The translations under genes were made by a program, and so were the position numbers. Shown here in pieces: positions 1 through 8,381 of a stretch of 64,000 bases of DNA. The notes below the pieces were generated by a model. The model did not search any database. It was not told the DNA's origin and saw nothing but the letters and a program-made list of their open reading frames with translations. The DNA is from Acidipropionibacterium timonense. GTDB taxonomy: Bacteria; Actinomycetota; Actinomycetes; Propionibacteriales; Propionibacteriaceae. The stretch's first letter is position 1, and every line of letters begins with the position of its first letter. The stretch lies in contig NZ_LR027558.1 of the NCBI RefSeq assembly GCF_900605005.1, positions 443,140 through 507,139 of the forward strand, written 5' to 3'.

Positions 1-93
1 CGCTACTTCTCCGACACCTCCATGCGCAAACTCATCCACACCCTCACCGACCACCACGACGCCACCAGACCCCAACTTCACCTCACCGCCTGA
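1..93 (+). CDS. C-terminal end of an unidentified protein, cut by window edge
   Basis: An open frame enters from the left edge and ends at a TGA at 91-93, giving the last 30 residues of a protein. The tail is rich in His, Thr and Arg (it includes DTSMRKLIHTL). I do not recognise the family. Its position directly beside a beheaded ATPase gene would fit the end of a transposase or another inserted gene, but that is inference from position. The frame is the same as that of the ATPase remnant starting at 133, separated by this stop. Confidence 0.4.
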   Translation, partial: RYFSDTSMRKLIHTLTDHHDATRPQLHLTA

Positions 94-132
94 CCCCCAC
101 CCAGCAGACGAAGTGACACCACTCAAAGGGAC

Positions 133-849
133 TTGACCGTACGGCGGCAGTTGCTGGACTTATACCTCCAGCGAGTCATTGACCGGGACCTACCCGACCA
201 GGGCTTCGAGGTGCGTCGCCCCGAGGTCCTGCGGCGCTGGCTCGCTGCCTATGCGGCCGCATCGTCGACCACGACGTCCTACTCCAAACTGCTTGACGCC
301 ACGACCGGAGGTGACGGCAGTCAACCAGCGAAGACGACCACGGCCACCTATCGAGAACATCTCACCCGACTGTGGTTGTTGGACCCCGTTCCAGGATGGT
401 TGCCCGCGAACAATCCCATCAAGCGGCTCCAACAGGCACCCAAGCATCAGCTCGCCGATCCCGCGCTGGCTGCTCGGCTCCTGGGCCTGACCCCAGCGAT
501 GCTTGCGGGATCGGCGGGCGCCCACATGTTCGGCCCGCTCCTCGAGTCGTTGGCGGCCTTGGGGGTCCGGGTGTCTGCTGAGGCGGCGGAGGCGCGCGTG
601 AGTCATCTCCGGCTTCTCGGTGGGGATCGGGAGATCGACCTGATCGTCGAGGGACCTGAAGGGCAGATCTTGGCTATCGAAGTGAAGCTGGCTGGCGCCA
701 TCGACGACTCCGACGTGCGTCATCTCCTCTGGTTGCGCGATCAGATCCCCGACCGGGTTGTGGACCTCGTGGTTCTCAACACCGGGCCGTTCGCATACCG
801 ACGTCGGGACGGAGTGGCCGTCGTCCCGGTGGCCTTGCTGGGTGAGTAG
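133..849 (+). pseudogene. N-terminally truncated ATP-binding protein (DUF4143 C-terminal region)
   Basis: The 238 residues match the C-terminal half of the AAA ATPase/DUF4143 family. A helical region includes DLYLQRVIDRDLPDQG near the start, a central segment contains LWLLDPVPGWLP, and the end is nuclease-fold-like (REIDLIVEG, then AIEVKLA, a D-x(n)-E-x-K arrangement). Full family members are about 400-450 residues with an N-terminal Walker A/B ATPase domain, which is absent. The only start is a TTG at 133 with no convincing ribosome-binding site. The stop at 91-93 and a 39-base gap with non-homologous codons lie just upstream. I read it as the 3' remnant of a gene beheaded by insertion or deletion; it may not be expressed. 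Confidence 0.6.
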
Positions 850-1579
850 TGGGAGCAGAGCCTTTTCACCATTGACGCGACCACCGATACCTGCATGCCC
901 GTGATGGGGACCACTACTGGGCCTCGCTGTCGTTTCGCATTCCACCGTTGCCGGGTGAGGAAGACGCCGGCGATGAACCTGGCTGCGACAGCGCGGTCTG
1001 TGGCAGCGGCTGCCTCGGCCTCAGGGATGGCGTGCCTGCCCGATCGGCACCGGCGGTGGCTGTGGATCGTCGGGGGCTGTGGCTGGGTGACCGCTGGACT
1101 GATGTCTGCGTCCCGGTCCGCACGCGCCATCCATGGTCGTCGCAGTGGCGCGTGATCCAGCCACCCGACGCCGCAGCGACATCGCTGCTCACCTTCCTCA
1201 CGGAGCGTCCGGACCTTGGGTGCTGATGCCTACGTGCAGCGCAATGTGGTCGCCTTCGATGCGAAGGCGAGCGAACGGGACACAGGAAAGGAGTTCCATT
1301 GTCTTGCGCAGCTACGCGACCTGCTGGGGAAGTGATGGTCGTCGGTGCCAGCCCGGCAAGACGGCGTGGCGTACGTGACGCTCGGGGTCCTCGCGACGGG
1401 CGAGACAGACGTCCATCACCCGGCAGCATGGCGGGTATACTCCGGATCGCGTCATGGATCCCGCGGCGATGAACACGTGACTCACCGCCCATGGGTCACC
1501 CGAGAGCGGATGGCTTGTCGGTTGCGCTCCCGGTGGCCTGAGTTCTGAACCATGACCACGGACCTCCATGAGGGTGGCG
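850..1579. other. Gene-poor decayed stretch
   Basis: About 730 bases hold no intact gene that I can support. All longer frames lack a ribosome-binding site and have Arg/Ala/Pro-rich composition typical of random translation of GC-rich DNA. The one stretch with protein-like character is listed separately at 876-1335. No terminator, repeat or RNA gene was recognised. Confidence 0.5.
876..1335 (+). pseudogene. Possible frameshifted relic of an unknown gene
   Basis: Frame 3 from 876 reads a plausible beginning (DGDHYWASLSFRI near 903-941) and runs to a stop at 1224-1226. Near 1210-1221, frame 1 takes over with a protein-like tail containing ADAYVQRNVVAFDAKASE and GKEFHCLAQLRDLLGK, ending at TGA 1333-1335. 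Joining the frames needs one indel near 1215. The tail looks like a natural C-terminus (balanced charge, alternating hydrophobic residues), whereas the middle of the frame-3 part does not. No family was recognised. Confidence is low because only short segments look genuine. Confidence 0.25.
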
Positions 1580-2110
1580 ATGATCGAACTCGGAAGTGCG
1601 GCCGACTGGGTGGCCGCGATCGGTGGCCTCCTGGCCGTCGTGGCGGCGTCGATGAGTTGGAAGTCCAGCCAGCGCATGCTGGACCTCGAGCGCCATCGTG
1701 ATCGCAACGAGGCTGATCGTGCGGAACGCGAGCAGGCTGAGTTGGTGTTCGTCCTGGGGGCCAAGCTGCTCGGGCGGGCGCCCGGCGAACAATGGGCCAT
1801 CTACATCTACAACGGGTCGACCAAGCCGATCTATGACGTGAGCATCGAGAGCAGGCGGCTGGATGGCGTCAAGGCGAATCATCCGCTGAATCTCGGCGCC
1901 GTTCCGCCCGGGCGATTCGTCGTTCCCTCTGACCCCAAATATCACTGGGGTGTGCTCGTCGACCTCGACGGGCCACGAGACGAGGAGGTTGAACTGCTCG
2001 TCAAGGGCAAGGGAAATGGCATGATCACAAGTGTTCAGTTCTCGGACTCCGCTCGGCGGAGGTGGGAGCTGGACGGGGGAGACGAGTTACGCCCGATGGG
2101 GGAGGCCTGA
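1580..2110 (+). CDS. Membrane-anchored hypothetical protein with coiled coil
   Basis: This 176-residue protein starts at ATG 1580, preceded by an AGGG at good spacing; an in-frame ATG 12 bases upstream is the alternative. Residues about 5-25 form one hydrophobic helix (AAIGGLLAVVAASMSW). A highly charged helix follows, rich in Glu, Arg and Asp (about residues 30-55), and is probably a short coiled coil. A soluble beta-rich domain of about 110 residues follows, with YIYNGSTKPIYDVSIES. Such small one-helix proteins are common in actinobacterial accessory DNA, and no function is assigned. It is the only intact gene in the first 2.3 kb. Confidence 0.6.
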   Translation: MIELGSAADWVAAIGGLLAVVAASMSWKSSQRMLDLERHRDRNEADRAEREQAELVFVLGAKLLGRAPGEQWAIYIYNGSTKPIYDVSIESRRLDGVKANHPLNLGAVPPGRFVVPSDPKYHWGVLVDLDGPRDEEVELLVKGKGNGMITSVQFSDSARRRWELDGGDELRPMGEA

Positions 2111-2145
2111 CACTCCGCTGAGGTGAGGCCCGCGTCGCCGCCGCT

Positions 2146-2265
2146 TCACGACCTGCCGGCCAGCTCCCGCAGGATCTGCACGAACTGCGCCGGATCCTCC
2201 TCGTGGAACTCGTGGCCGGTCTCCACCTTGACGAGGTTCATTCTCGGCTCGTCGTGTCCACTCAT
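2146..2265 (-). pseudogene. C-terminal remnant of an alpha/beta hydrolase-like gene
   Basis: A 39-residue minus-strand frame (ATG at 2265, stop at 2146) contains VKVETGHEFHEEDPAQFVQ and ILRELAGRS. This resembles the last strand, catalytic His (GHEFHEEDP) and C-terminal helix of haloalkane-dehalogenase or epoxide-hydrolase-like alpha/beta hydrolases. The rest of such a protein (about 250 residues) is absent, because the aldo/keto reductase gene starts 43 bases further up this strand. It is probably a degraded leftover. The family call rests on a short motif. Confidence 0.35.
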
Positions 2266-2308
2266 GGTGGGCGAGGTTGTTCATCCACCACCGCCCCGGG
2301 GCCACCTC

Positions 2309-3316
2309 TCAGGCGACCGCCGCGTCGAACAGAGTCAGCTGCCACTCGCTGAGCTCAAGACTTCCGGCGGCGACGTTCTGCTCGAGATGATCGATCGAGG
2401 CCGTCCCGGCGATGACAAGGGTGTTCGGTGCATGATGAAGCAGCCAGAAGAGCCCGATCTGGGCCGGCGTCGCCCCCGTCTGCTCGGCGATCGCGAGCAC
2501 CGCAGGCAGCTCGACGACCTTGGCGGAGCCGGGGAACCCGCCGCCCAGCGGGAAGTACGGCGCCCAGGCGATGCCCTCATCCCGGCAGATCCCGAGGAGC
2601 GGCTCGTCGTCGAGGGAGACGAGGCTGTAGGCGTTCTGGACGCAGACGATCCCGGCCGGCAGAGCACCACGCAGCTGGTCGGCGTCGACGGTGCTCAGGC
2701 CGATGGCCCCGATGAGCCCTTCCTGGCGCATGGCGACCATCTCGGCGAGCTGGTCCTCGAAGGGGACGACCTGGCCGGGCCCCGGCGGGACCGTGCCTTC
2801 CGGGATACGCCGCAGGTTGACGACGTCGAGCTGTTCGACGCCGAGGGTCCGCAGGTTCTCGTGGACGTCCTCGCGCAACTCCTCGGGGCGTTGAGCCGCC
2901 TGCAGCGGGACCGGGCCGGAGGCGGGGCGCGCGCCGACCTTCGTGACGATGACGACCTCGGGGTCGCCGACGACCTCGGCGGCCAGGCATGCGTTCGCCG
3001 CTCCATTGCCGTAGAACTGGGCGGTGTCGAAGTGGTTGACGCCGAGCTCGCGGGCCCTGCGCAGCACCGCCCTCCCGGCGTTGACGTCGCCCAGGCGGGG
3101 TAGCTGCATGGTGCCGAACCCGACCCGTGCGATGCGGCGTCCTGCCAGGACGGCCTCGCCTCCGGGGCGAGAGGGGGTGGTGAGTGTCTCGGCCGTGATG
3201 TCTCCTCCTGCCGTGACGGGTGCGGCAAGCTGATGCTGGTGGCCCTCCGCGACAATCCAAGCTGTCGGATCGCACGCTCTCGCGTTGTTGGCGTCGTTCC
3301 CCTTGGCCTGGCTCAT
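2309..3316 (-). CDS. Aldo/keto reductase family oxidoreductase
   Basis: A cytoplasmic NAD(P)H-dependent reductase with a TIM-barrel fold. The barrel starts near residue 57 (ARVGFGTMQLP) and continues with HFDTAQFYGNG (Asp and Tyr of the catalytic tetrad), VIVTKVGA (Lys) and VQNAYSL. Where most members have the tetrad His, this one reads DVVNLRRI, so Arg or Asn replaces His; some actinobacterial AKRs share this. The ATG at 3316 overlaps the stop of the Fic gene by four bases (ATGA), suggesting translational coupling. That start gives an unusually long, low-homology N-terminus of about 50 residues. Inside it, AGGAGG lies four bases before an in-frame ATC at 3199 (see findings). Substrate unknown. 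Confidence 0.8.
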   Translation of the reverse strand: MSQAKGNDANNARACDPTAWIVAEGHQHQLAAPVTAGGDITAETLTTPSRPGGEAVLAGRRIARVGFGTMQLPRLGDVNAGRAVLRRARELGVNHFDTAQFYGNGAANACLAAEVVGDPEVVIVTKVGARPASGPVPLQAAQRPEELREDVHENLRTLGVEQLDVVNLRRIPEGTVPPGPGQVVPFEDQLAEMVAMRQEGLIGAIGLSTVDADQLRGALPAGIVCVQNAYSLVSLDDEPLLGICRDEGIAWAPYFPLGGGFPGSAKVVELPAVLAIAEQTGATPAQIGLFWLLHHAPNTLVIAGTASIDHLEQNVAAGSLELSEWQLTLFDAAVA

Positions 3317-4407
3317 GTCGGTAACGGAGTGTGGAACAGGGTCCTCAGGAGGTCGCTGTTGATGAAGAGGACGGACCGTCCCATCTTCTCCTTGATGATG
3401 AGCCCTGCGTCGGCGATCTCGGTGAGCCAGCGGGACGCCGTCTGTCGGCGTGCCAGACCCGCGTCGACGACGTTGCCGATCCGAAGATACGGTTGCGAGA
3501 ACAGCATGCGGCTGAGTTCCGGCGCCGGCAGGCTCGCGTTGAGGGTGCGAAGGCGGGACTCCATGTCCGAGCGCATGACGTCAGTCGACTCGACGATGTC
3601 GAAGGTCCACGTGGCGGTCGATTCGACGGCCCTCAGCATGAAGAGGACCCACGATTCCCAGTCGTCGTCACGGGTGACGGCGTTGAGGCGTTCGTAATAG
3701 GTGTCCTTGTGGCGCACGATGTGGCCCGACAGGTACAGCACTGGCAATTGTAGAAGGCCCGCTTCGATGAGGATGAGCATGTTGAGGATGCGGCCTGTCC
3801 GACCGTTGCCGTCGAAGAAGGGGTGGATGGCCTCGAACTGATAGTGGGCCAGAGCCATGACGACGAGGGGGTCGAGCTCGGTGTCGGAGTGGAGGAACCG
3901 TTCCCAGGCCGACAGGTGGTCGAGGATGACGTCCTTGCCCTCCGGTGGTGTGTAGATGCGGGTGCGCGTGCTGGGATCGCCGATGTATGTTCCCGGCTGG
4001 TCCCGGATGAGTGCCGGACTGGCCTGGATGTGGGAGCAGATGTCGATCGCGGTCTGCGTGGTCACCGGTCGCGTCATGAGCGAGTCGAACCCGGCCCGAA
4101 GGGCTTCCCGGTATCGCAATGCCTCCTTGACCTGCGGCGTGGCCTCGGACAGCGCGCTGTTGGCTGCCTTGAAGAGTTCGTCGTTGGTCGTCACGATGTT
4201 CTCGATCTCACTGGATGCCTGCGCCTCCATGAGGGGGATGAGGTTGATGAGCATCGTGGGGTCGGGCAGACGCTCGCAGGCTCCATCCAGCCGTGCCAGG
4301 GCGCGGCTGGCGCTGATGGCGGCCTTGAGCACGGCGGGGGTCTCGACGTCGGCCTCCTGTGGCAGTGCCGGAAGGTCCTGACGTGGTCGATCAGGATGGT
4401 TCCACAT
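3313..4407 (-). CDS. Fic family protein (AMPylase-type) with inhibitory helix and wHTH tail
   Basis: The 364-residue protein has the Fic active-site signature at residues 195-203 (HPFFDGNGR), the motif that transfers AMP or another nucleotide moiety to a target hydroxyl. An N-terminal helix carries S65-x3-E69-N70, matching the (S/T)xxxE(G/N) inhibitory motif of class II Fic proteins, whose Glu blocks productive ATP binding. The C-terminal 70 residues look like a winged helix (RRQTASRWLTEIADAGLIIKEK), so the protein may bind DNA and control its own promoter. No separate antitoxin gene is present, as expected for a self-inhibited form. It is the first gene of a two-gene unit with the aldo/keto reductase, and palindromic repeats lie upstream. 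Confidence 0.88.
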   Translation of the reverse strand: MWNHPDRPRQDLPALPQEADVETPAVLKAAISASRALARLDGACERLPDPTMLINLIPLMEAQASSEIENIVTTNDELFKAANSALSEATPQVKEALRYREALRAGFDSLMTRPVTTQTAIDICSHIQASPALIRDQPGTYIGDPSTRTRIYTPPEGKDVILDHLSAWERFLHSDTELDPLVVMALAHYQFEAIHPFFDGNGRTGRILNMLILIEAGLLQLPVLYLSGHIVRHKDTYYERLNAVTRDDDWESWVLFMLRAVESTATWTFDIVESTDVMRSDMESRLRTLNASLPAPELSRMLFSQPYLRIGNVVDAGLARRQTASRWLTEIADAGLIIKEKMGRSVLFINSDLLRTLFHTPLPT

Positions 4408-4432
4408 GTCCGCAGCTTACCCACGTTGTCAG

Positions 4433-4482
4433 AACGTGTCGAAAAACATCAACAATTTCGACACGTTTTGACGACGTGTCGA
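4433..4482. promoter_or_regulatory. Palindromic control region upstream of the Fic gene
   Basis: A perfect 12-base inverted repeat, AACGTGTCGAAA at 4433-4444 and its complement at 4456-4467, is separated by 11 bases. A third partial copy, ACGTGTCGA, lies at 4474-4482. The spacer and flanks are AT-rich against a roughly 70% GC background. It lies 26-75 bases upstream of the Fic start and probably overlaps that promoter. It is a natural candidate for the site bound by the winged-helix tail of the Fic protein; this is inference. Confidence 0.6.
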
Positions 4483-4525
4483 TGGCGTGGACATGTTCAC
4501 CCACCCACACCGACGTCGACCCGAC

Positions 4526-4993
4526 TCAGAACGGGTAGTCACCCTTGATGACGAAGAAGCTCCCGCGGATCGTCCCGGCGAGCTTCGAGCGCTGACGGGC
4601 GAACTTGAAGGCTCCGAGCTCGGCGGGCACGTCCATGCCGTCGCAGAGCTTGAACCCGACGGCGCGTTTGCCGGAGTCGGCGAGCGTCCACAGGACGTTG
4701 ATCGCCAACCCGGACTCGTGGAAGACGTGCACCCAGTGGATCCCCTCGACGTCGTTGACGCTCACCTCGAGGGCCGGCGACGCGACGACGATGCCCCGCT
4801 CCTCCTCGAGGATCCGGGTGACCCAGGCGAGGGCATCGGGCTGCTCGGCGGCGGGGGAGACCTCGAAGACGTGCTTGAACTTCGTGTGGAAGTACCTCGC
4901 CTCGTTGGCGCGCAGGCCGGCGAGGGCCTCGGCATGCGGGCTGGACTCGAGGCCAGCCGTCGAGACGGTGGTGAAGTCGACCGGGATGGGCAT
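4526..4993 (-). CDS. Conserved-looking hypothetical protein (155 aa)
   Basis: The start is ATG 4993, preceded by a strong GAGGAGG at good spacing (GAGGAGGTCCCATG). The protein is soluble, with no signal peptide or membrane helix, and mixed alpha/beta (IHWVHVFHESGLAINVLWTL; FKLCDGMDVPAELGAFKFA). I do not recognise a domain. It is transcribed in the same direction as the MFS transporter upstream (25 bases apart), so the two may share a transcript; no functional link is evident. A longer upstream reading frame exists but overlaps the transporter and lacks its own ribosome-binding site. Confidence 0.65.
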   Translation of the reverse strand: MPIPVDFTTVSTAGLESSPHAEALAGLRANEARYFHTKFKHVFEVSPAAEQPDALAWVTRILEEERGIVVASPALEVSVNDVEGIHWVHVFHESGLAINVLWTLADSGKRAVGFKLCDGMDVPAELGAFKFARQRSKLAGTIRGSFFVIKGDYPF

Positions 4994-5018
4994 GGGACCT
5001 CCTCGTGGCGAGTGGGTG

Positions 5019-6269
5019 TCAGGCGGATCGGGCGGCGGACGATGCCGACGTCGTGCAGTTGAGTCGCTCGAACATGACCAGGCCCAGGATGACGAGCAGC
5101 CCGAGGTACACCGGCAGCAACCACAGCCCGGTGGCCGCCGAGATCGCGCCGAAGAGCGGCGGGGCCAAGGTGGACCCAGTGTAGGCCGCGGCCATCTGGA
5201 TGCCGATGATCGCCTGCGAGTTCTCGGCACCGAAATTCGACGGCGTCGAGTGGATGATGGCCGGGTAGATCGGTGCCGATCCGAGGCCGGCGATGACGAG
5301 TCCGGCGAGCGGCAACCACGTGGGCCCGACGGGAATCGCGATGAGGACGACGCCAACTCCCACCGTCGTGAACCCGCCCCGGATGAGCATGCGGTCGCCG
5401 ATGCGATCGGCGACGAACCCGGCGAGGAATCGTCCCGCGGTGATGCCGAGGACGAAGAGCGAGGCGAAGGCGGCGGCCGTCGCGGCGTCGACCCCGCGGT
5501 CGGACACGAGGTACGTCGCGGCCCAGAGGATCGACGTGCTCTCGGCGGCGCAGTAGGCGAAGAAGGTCGCCAGGACGGCAGGGACGCCGGCGATCCGGAC
5601 GGCGGTGGCGAGGGGCACGTGGGTGGACGGCGTCGCCCCCTGGTCCGGCGGCGTGGGTGCCCCGCCGGTCGCGGGGTCCGAGGCGGGATCAGGTGCCGTC
5701 GCCTCCGCGTGCCTCACCGGGTGGACCTTCGTCCACAGCGGCAGCGAGACGACGAGGATGACCGTGAGCACCGCTTGGAGCGTGCCGATCGTGCGGTACG
5801 CCGACGGCCAGCCGTGCCCGCTGCCGATGGCATGGCTCATGATGAACGGGCTGATCGACGCCCCGACCCCCCAGAAACTGTGCAACCAGTTCATGTGACG
5901 TGCGGCGTAGTGGAGGGCGACGTAGTTGTTGAGGGCGGCGTCGACCGCGCCGGCGCCCATGCCGTAGGGGACCGCCCACAGACACAGCATCCAGAACTGG
6001 GTCGACAGGGAGAACCCGAAGAGCGCGGCGGCCGTCATGGCGACGCTCACCGCGGTGACCCCTCCGGCGCCGAACCGGCGGGTGAGGCGCTCGGAGGCCA
6101 GACTGGAGACGATCGTGCCGCTGGCGATGATGACGGTGATGATGCCGGCGAAGGACACCGGCACCCCGAGATCGACGTGCATGGCGGGCCAGCCCGCGCC
6201 GACGAGGGAGTCGGGCAGTCCGAGACTGATGAACGCCAGGTAGATGATCGCCAGCAGAAGTGCGTACAT
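5019..6269 (-). CDS. MFS transporter
   Basis: A 416-residue major facilitator protein with about 12 predicted helices in two six-helix halves. The first helix is MYALLLAIIYLAFISLGL. A hydrophilic loop of roughly 45 residues rich in Pro, Ala and Thr (about residues 190-235) joins the halves. The loop after helix 2 has ERLTRRFGAG, in the place of the MFS A-motif. Overall it resembles the fucose/glucose/FPN-type permease group found next to sugar or unknown catabolic genes, but the substrate cannot be read from sequence. The start is ATG 6269 because the first helix follows it directly; the frame remains open further upstream. The 155-residue gene lies 25 bases downstream on the same strand. Confidence 0.8.
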   Translation of the reverse strand: MYALLLAIIYLAFISLGLPDSLVGAGWPAMHVDLGVPVSFAGIITVIIASGTIVSSLASERLTRRFGAGGVTAVSVAMTAAALFGFSLSTQFWMLCLWAVPYGMGAGAVDAALNNYVALHYAARHMNWLHSFWGVGASISPFIMSHAIGSGHGWPSAYRTIGTLQAVLTVILVVSLPLWTKVHPVRHAEATAPDPASDPATGGAPTPPDQGATPSTHVPLATAVRIAGVPAVLATFFAYCAAESTSILWAATYLVSDRGVDAATAAAFASLFVLGITAGRFLAGFVADRIGDRMLIRGGFTTVGVGVVLIAIPVGPTWLPLAGLVIAGLGSAPIYPAIIHSTPSNFGAENSQAIIGIQMAAAYTGSTLAPPLFGAISAATGLWLLPVYLGLLVILGLVMFERLNCTTSASSAARSA

Positions 6270-6288
6270 GCAGGCAGCCTTTCGTCGC

Positions 6289-7518
6289 TCAGTGCGGCCA
6301 GCTCGACGTGAGGTAGGCGCCGACCGCTCGGTGCCGGAACCCGTACGGCCGGCCGCGGTGAATGATTCCACGGACGACGTCGAGACGTTGTGAGGTCGGC
6401 CCGGCGTCCGTGGCCTTCGCATGGCCGATGGTCCGCGCGATGGTGGTCAGGGTGCGGTCCTCGGGGGCCAGTTCGGCCATGACCTCGAGGAACTCGCGCT
6501 CCCGGTCGGGCAGGCGGTCGAGGATGCGCAGCACGTGCGCCTCCGCCTCGGGTGCGGCCTCCACCCAGCCACGCTCGACGTCTTCGACGGTGATGACGTC
6601 CGACCGTCCGGCGTACCAGGCGCGGGCGCCAGCCAGCTGGAGGAGGAAGGGTTCACCGCACGCCAGCTCGGTGATGCGACGCTGCGCCGCCGGTTCCATG
6701 AAGATGGGATGCGTGCCGCCGTCGTCGTCGGGAACCGGCCACCCCTGGGTGACGAAGGGCTGCAACGCGGTCATGACGGCGTCGTCGTCGAGGGCGTCGA
6801 GGACGGTCGTCTGGAACCGTCGGGCGAAGGTCGCGCCCTTGCGCGCACCGGCCATGTCGGCGAACTCGGGCAGCCCGGTGAGGTGGACGGCCACGGGAAG
6901 GGCGCGGTCGATCCGCAGTCCGCCCGGGGCGGTGACGGGCTCGTCATGGGCCAGGGCGTCACCCAGTGCGATGAGCAACTGGGAGCGGGCCTTGTCGTCG
7001 GTGATGTTCTGGACCTCGTCGATGTGCAGGCCGATCATGACGTCACCCTGACGGATGGCGGCGCGGCCCAGCTCGACGATGACGTCGGTGAGGGCGCGAT
7101 AGGGCTCGGGACCCTCCTCGGCCCGCATCGACAGGGACACTCCGGAGACGGCCACCGCCTCGACCCGGCGCAGGAGGTCGGACATGCCCTTCTCGCGAGC
7201 GGTGGCCAGCCCGGCCGTCTCGGACAGGTCGAGCAGGGCCGACGCCACCCGCTTGACCGGGTCGGTGCCCGAGGGGATCCGCAGCTGAGGTGTCACCCAG
7301 TCGCCCGAGCGGGCGGCGTCCAGGGCGATGCGTCGGACGAGGGCGGACTTGCCCGACCCCGCCTCGCCGAGAATGGTTCGTCCACGTTCGTGGATCCCGG
7401 CGATCCGGCGGGGTCGCAGGATGTCGCGCCAGTCCGACAGCTGGCTGGTGCGGCCGGCCCAGACCTGGGGGACCGTGTCGGAACCCGGGCTGAACGGCGA
7501 GTCGATCGGCGTCCTCAC
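6289..7518 (-). CDS. AAA ATPase, AAA_16/ORC-like
   Basis: The 409-residue ATP-binding protein has Walker A GEAGSGKS at residues 51-58 and a Walker B-like strand GLHIDEVQN near 165. A helical lid follows, and then a C-terminal segment that may form a winged helix (LEVMAELAPEDRTLTTIARTIGHAKATDAG). This arrangement is typical of stand-alone P-loop ATPases of the AAA_16/AAA_22 groups that occur singly in actinobacterial genomes. No partner nuclease or transposition gene is adjacent. The TGA lies 20 bases before the MFS start on the same strand. Confidence 0.75.
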   Translation of the reverse strand: MRTPIDSPFSPGSDTVPQVWAGRTSQLSDWRDILRPRRIAGIHERGRTILGEAGSGKSALVRRIALDAARSGDWVTPQLRIPSGTDPVKRVASALLDLSETAGLATAREKGMSDLLRRVEAVAVSGVSLSMRAEEGPEPYRALTDVIVELGRAAIRQGDVMIGLHIDEVQNITDDKARSQLLIALGDALAHDEPVTAPGGLRIDRALPVAVHLTGLPEFADMAGARKGATFARRFQTTVLDALDDDAVMTALQPFVTQGWPVPDDDGGTHPIFMEPAAQRRITELACGEPFLLQLAGARAWYAGRSDVITVEDVERGWVEAAPEAEAHVLRILDRLPDREREFLEVMAELAPEDRTLTTIARTIGHAKATDAGPTSQRLDVVRGIIHRGRPYGFRHRAVGAYLTSSWPH

Positions 7519-7589
7519 AGCGATAACTTTATCGACGACGAGTCCGGGCGGTCGGGTGTGCCCGGGTCCCGGGTCCTCGTCCGTGATCC

Positions 7590-8366
7590 TCAGTCGTGAC
7601 GTCGGCGTGCCGTGATGACGCCGTAGCCCGCGGTCGATCGGATGCGTCCGTCGTCGGCGTGGGACTCGAGATGGTCACGCAAAGCGTCGAGCAGGGCGTC
7701 TCGCCTGTTCCCGGCCGTGCGCAGCGACCAGGCGTGGGTGGGGCTCCCGTCGAGATACAGGGACATCCCGTCGTCGACGCTGTCGAAGGTCCAGTCGAGG
7801 GACCGGTGGGTGACGACGATCTCGTCGAACCATGGGCCGAGTCGGTCGGCGGCGACCTGGGGCCGGGTCCACTCCATGTGTGGTGGCTGGACGTCGAGGT
7901 CGGGGTGGAGGGCCGCCATCATGCGGTCGGTCATCTCGGCCAGGAAGCCGGAGTCGTCCCAGGCCGTCATGACGAGCGCGCCGGCCGGCCGCAGGACTCT
8001 GGCCCACTCGGCCGGACCCGCGGCCGGGTCGCAGAACATCGAGCCGAACGAGCTGGCGACGGCGTCGACCGATGCATCCTCCAGCCCGGTGCCCTCGCCG
8101 GTGGACCCCATCCACCGGGCGCCGGGGCAGGTGTGGACGCCGACCTCGCGCATCCGCTTCACGGGTTCGACGGCGATGACGTCGAACCCGGCGTCCACGA
8201 GTGCAGCTGCCGTGTCGCCATGGCCTGAACCGATGTCGACGACCGTCGAGCCGCGGGGGACGCGCCGGGAGACGTCAGCCGCGACGATGGTCGAGACCGG
8301 GCGAAGGCGGGTTGCGGTCGGGGCGTAGTCGCTCGCGGCCCAGATGTCGTCATGCGCAGTGGTCAT
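7590..8366 (-). CDS. Class I SAM-dependent methyltransferase
   Basis: The 258-residue protein shows the Rossmann methyltransferase motif I VVDIGSGHGDTA near residue 40, an acidic strand-2 end (FDVIAVEP) and the post-I to motif IV sequence VDAVASSFGSMFCDP. It resembles Methyltransf_11/25 small-molecule methyltransferases; the substrate is unknown. A Zur-like palindrome lies 16 bases upstream of its ATG (8382-8396), so expression may respond to zinc. It diverges from the membrane-anchored gene at 8492. Confidence 0.8.
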   Translation of the reverse strand: MTTAHDDIWAASDYAPTATRLRPVSTIVAADVSRRVPRGSTVVDIGSGHGDTAAALVDAGFDVIAVEPVKRMREVGVHTCPGARWMGSTGEGTGLEDASVDAVASSFGSMFCDPAAGPAEWARVLRPAGALVMTAWDDSGFLAEMTDRMMAALHPDLDVQPPHMEWTRPQVAADRLGPWFDEIVVTHRSLDWTFDSVDDGMSLYLDGSPTHAWSLRTAGNRRDALLDALRDHLESHADDGRIRSTAGYGVITARRRHD

Positions 8367-8381
8367 GACGCCAGCCTATGG

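Noticed and set aside
3313-4407. Fic protein as the toxin of a two-gene toxin-antitoxin pair
   Set aside because: The inhibitory SxxxEN helix is in the same chain and the neighbour is an aldo/keto reductase, not an antitoxin.
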